DNA from: Bacteroidales bacterium UBA4318 | GTDB lineage: Bacteria > Bacteroidota > Bacteroidia > Bacteroidales > UBA932 | Assembly (NCBI GenBank): GCA_002393895.1 | Contig: DGUE01000040.1 | Location: 1-6,614 of the forward strand | Direction: 5' to 3' | DNA: 6,614 bases | Shown here: one piece after another, positions 6,099-6,614 of the stretch | Layout of the letters: each line of letters starts with the position of its first letter | Numbering within the stretch: position 1 is the first letter of the stretch | Program-made: the position numbers and the translations under genes | Notes under the pieces: model-generated | Databases searched by the model: none | The model's input: the letters and a program-made list of their open reading frames with translations, nothing else | Told to the model about the DNA's origin: nothing

Positions 6099-6410
6099 TT
6101 AATCCTTCAGGCAACCAAGCGGAACCACATATACACCGTCGTCGCGACGGTAAGCAAGTTCACCGATGCCGATAAGCACCATCAGGAAGGAAGGTTTCTT
6201 CATTTTGGTGGTGTCAATCTTGTCGCGGAGCTTCTTAAGTGAATCTGCGCCCTCATCGATGAGGTTGTCACCGCCGATTTTAATCTCAACAAGGCCATAG
6301 TTGCCGTCTCGCAGGTGGACTACCGCATCGCATTCGAGATTCGTAACGTCGCGATAATGTGCAACCTTTCCCATCAGGGCATCTGCGATTCTATGCTTAT
6401 ATCCTTCCAT
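6099..6410 (-). pseudogene. C-terminal fragment of a DUF4143-type ATPase
   Basis: The 103-residue frame from ATG 6410 to the stop at 6099 matches the C-terminal end of AAA-type ATPases with a DUF4143 domain, a multicopy family in Bacteroidales. GKVAHYRD (14-21), LECDAVVHLRDGNYGLVEIK (25-44), KLRDKIDTTKMKKPSFLMVL (60-79) and the terminal DGVYVVPLGCLKD are typical. The complete protein has several hundred residues with an N-terminal P-loop ATPase; none of that is present, and an in-frame TGA occurs at 6438-6440 upstream. The pattern Asp28...Glu42-x-Lys44 is that of a PD-(D/E)xK-like nuclease core, so a stand-alone small protein is conceivable, but no promoter was found. I judge it a gene remnant. 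Confidence 0.7.
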
Positions 6411-6441
6411 ATCAAGTATTTCCTGAGGCAGGGATAATCAA

Positions 6442-6510
6442 TTCGGTAAAAAGTAGAAATAATTTTCGGGAAAAAGTTGGGAATTTTTTCGGGAGAAAGT
6501 AGATGTGGCC
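6442..6510. repeat. Three degenerate tandem copies of a 23-bp repeat
   Basis: The motif TTCGGKARAAAGTWG starts at 6442, 6465 and 6488, giving a period of exactly 23 bp. Within the first 15 positions the copies differ at only a few bases; the last 8 positions are variable. A partial relative, AAAGTTAGAAATA, occurs at 6529-6541. No coding frame fits. The 8-bp variable part is much too short for CRISPR spacers. It may be a binding-site array or iteron-like element. The rest of 6411-6614 shows no convincing gene or promoter. Confidence 0.65.
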
Positions 6511-6614
6511 AGTTCAGAAAACTCACTTAAAGTTAGAAATACTAGGGGTCAGTACAGGTACAGTGAGCCGTGAGATCTGAAAGAGTAGTTTACTTTCTCA
6601 CCACCACCCTCTCA

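Noticed and set aside
6442..6510. CRISPR array
   Set aside because: The copies are degenerate and only about 8 bp separates the conserved cores; no cas gene is present.
6587..6596. AGTTTACTTT, identical to ten bases at operator site 1 (4102-4111)
   Set aside because: It lacks the palindromic partner half and no promoter box is next to it; a ten-base AT-rich match can arise by chance.
5974..6614. Insertion sequence or integrase-type mobile element
   Set aside because: No transposase or integrase motif, terminal inverted repeat or target duplication could be seen; only gene fragments are visible.

Overview
The window looks like chromosomal DNA from a Bacteroidota bacterium, most likely a fairly GC-rich member of the Bacteroidales. 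The evidence is the etfB-etfA gene order, promoter boxes of the Bacteroides type (TTTG about 18-19 bp upstream of TAnnTTTG) and the lack of clear Shine-Dalgarno sequences. Two protein families at the right edge are also ones I know from gut Bacteroidales. The order-level assignment is inference; no rRNA or tRNA gene is visible.

Left part (1-3079), all minus strand. Reading in the direction of transcription, a tight group of three genes comes first: a DJ-1/PfpI family protein, an Hsp15-type S4 RNA-binding protein and a YugP-type membrane zinc metallopeptidase, with gaps of 3 and 12 bp. A 53-bp gap with its own probable promoter follows, then etfB and etfA (4 bp apart). etfA runs off the left edge. 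The first three genes suggest a protein and ribosome housekeeping or damage-response operon. etfBA encodes an electron transfer flavoprotein, probably serving an acyl-CoA dehydrogenase outside the window.

Middle (3080-4101). A 44-bp divergent intergenic region separates the DJ-1 gene from a plus-strand gene for a short class I mannose-6-phosphate isomerase homologue. The usual metal-ligand and catalytic-arginine positions of that homologue appear substituted, so it may not be an isomerase.

Right part (4098-6614). A hipBA-type toxin-antitoxin module occupies 4173-5973: a small XRE/HipB-like repressor overlaps by 17 bp a 505-residue HipA-family kinase with its catalytic motifs intact and an extra C-terminal segment. 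Its promoter region has two copies of the palindrome GTAAA-N-TTTAC with centres 41 bp apart. One lies exactly between the promoter boxes and the other overlaps the stop codon of the preceding gene, which is a clear arrangement for autorepression. Directly after hipA lie an 8-bp hairpin and the N-terminal piece of a second XRE regulator. That piece is cut off where the intact C-terminus of a DUF4143-type ATPase gene abuts it on the opposite strand. The ATPase piece lacks its N-terminal part. The last 200 bp are non-coding and carry three degenerate copies of a 23-bp tandem repeat. The right end therefore looks like a scarred accessory site carrying a still-complete toxin-antitoxin pair.
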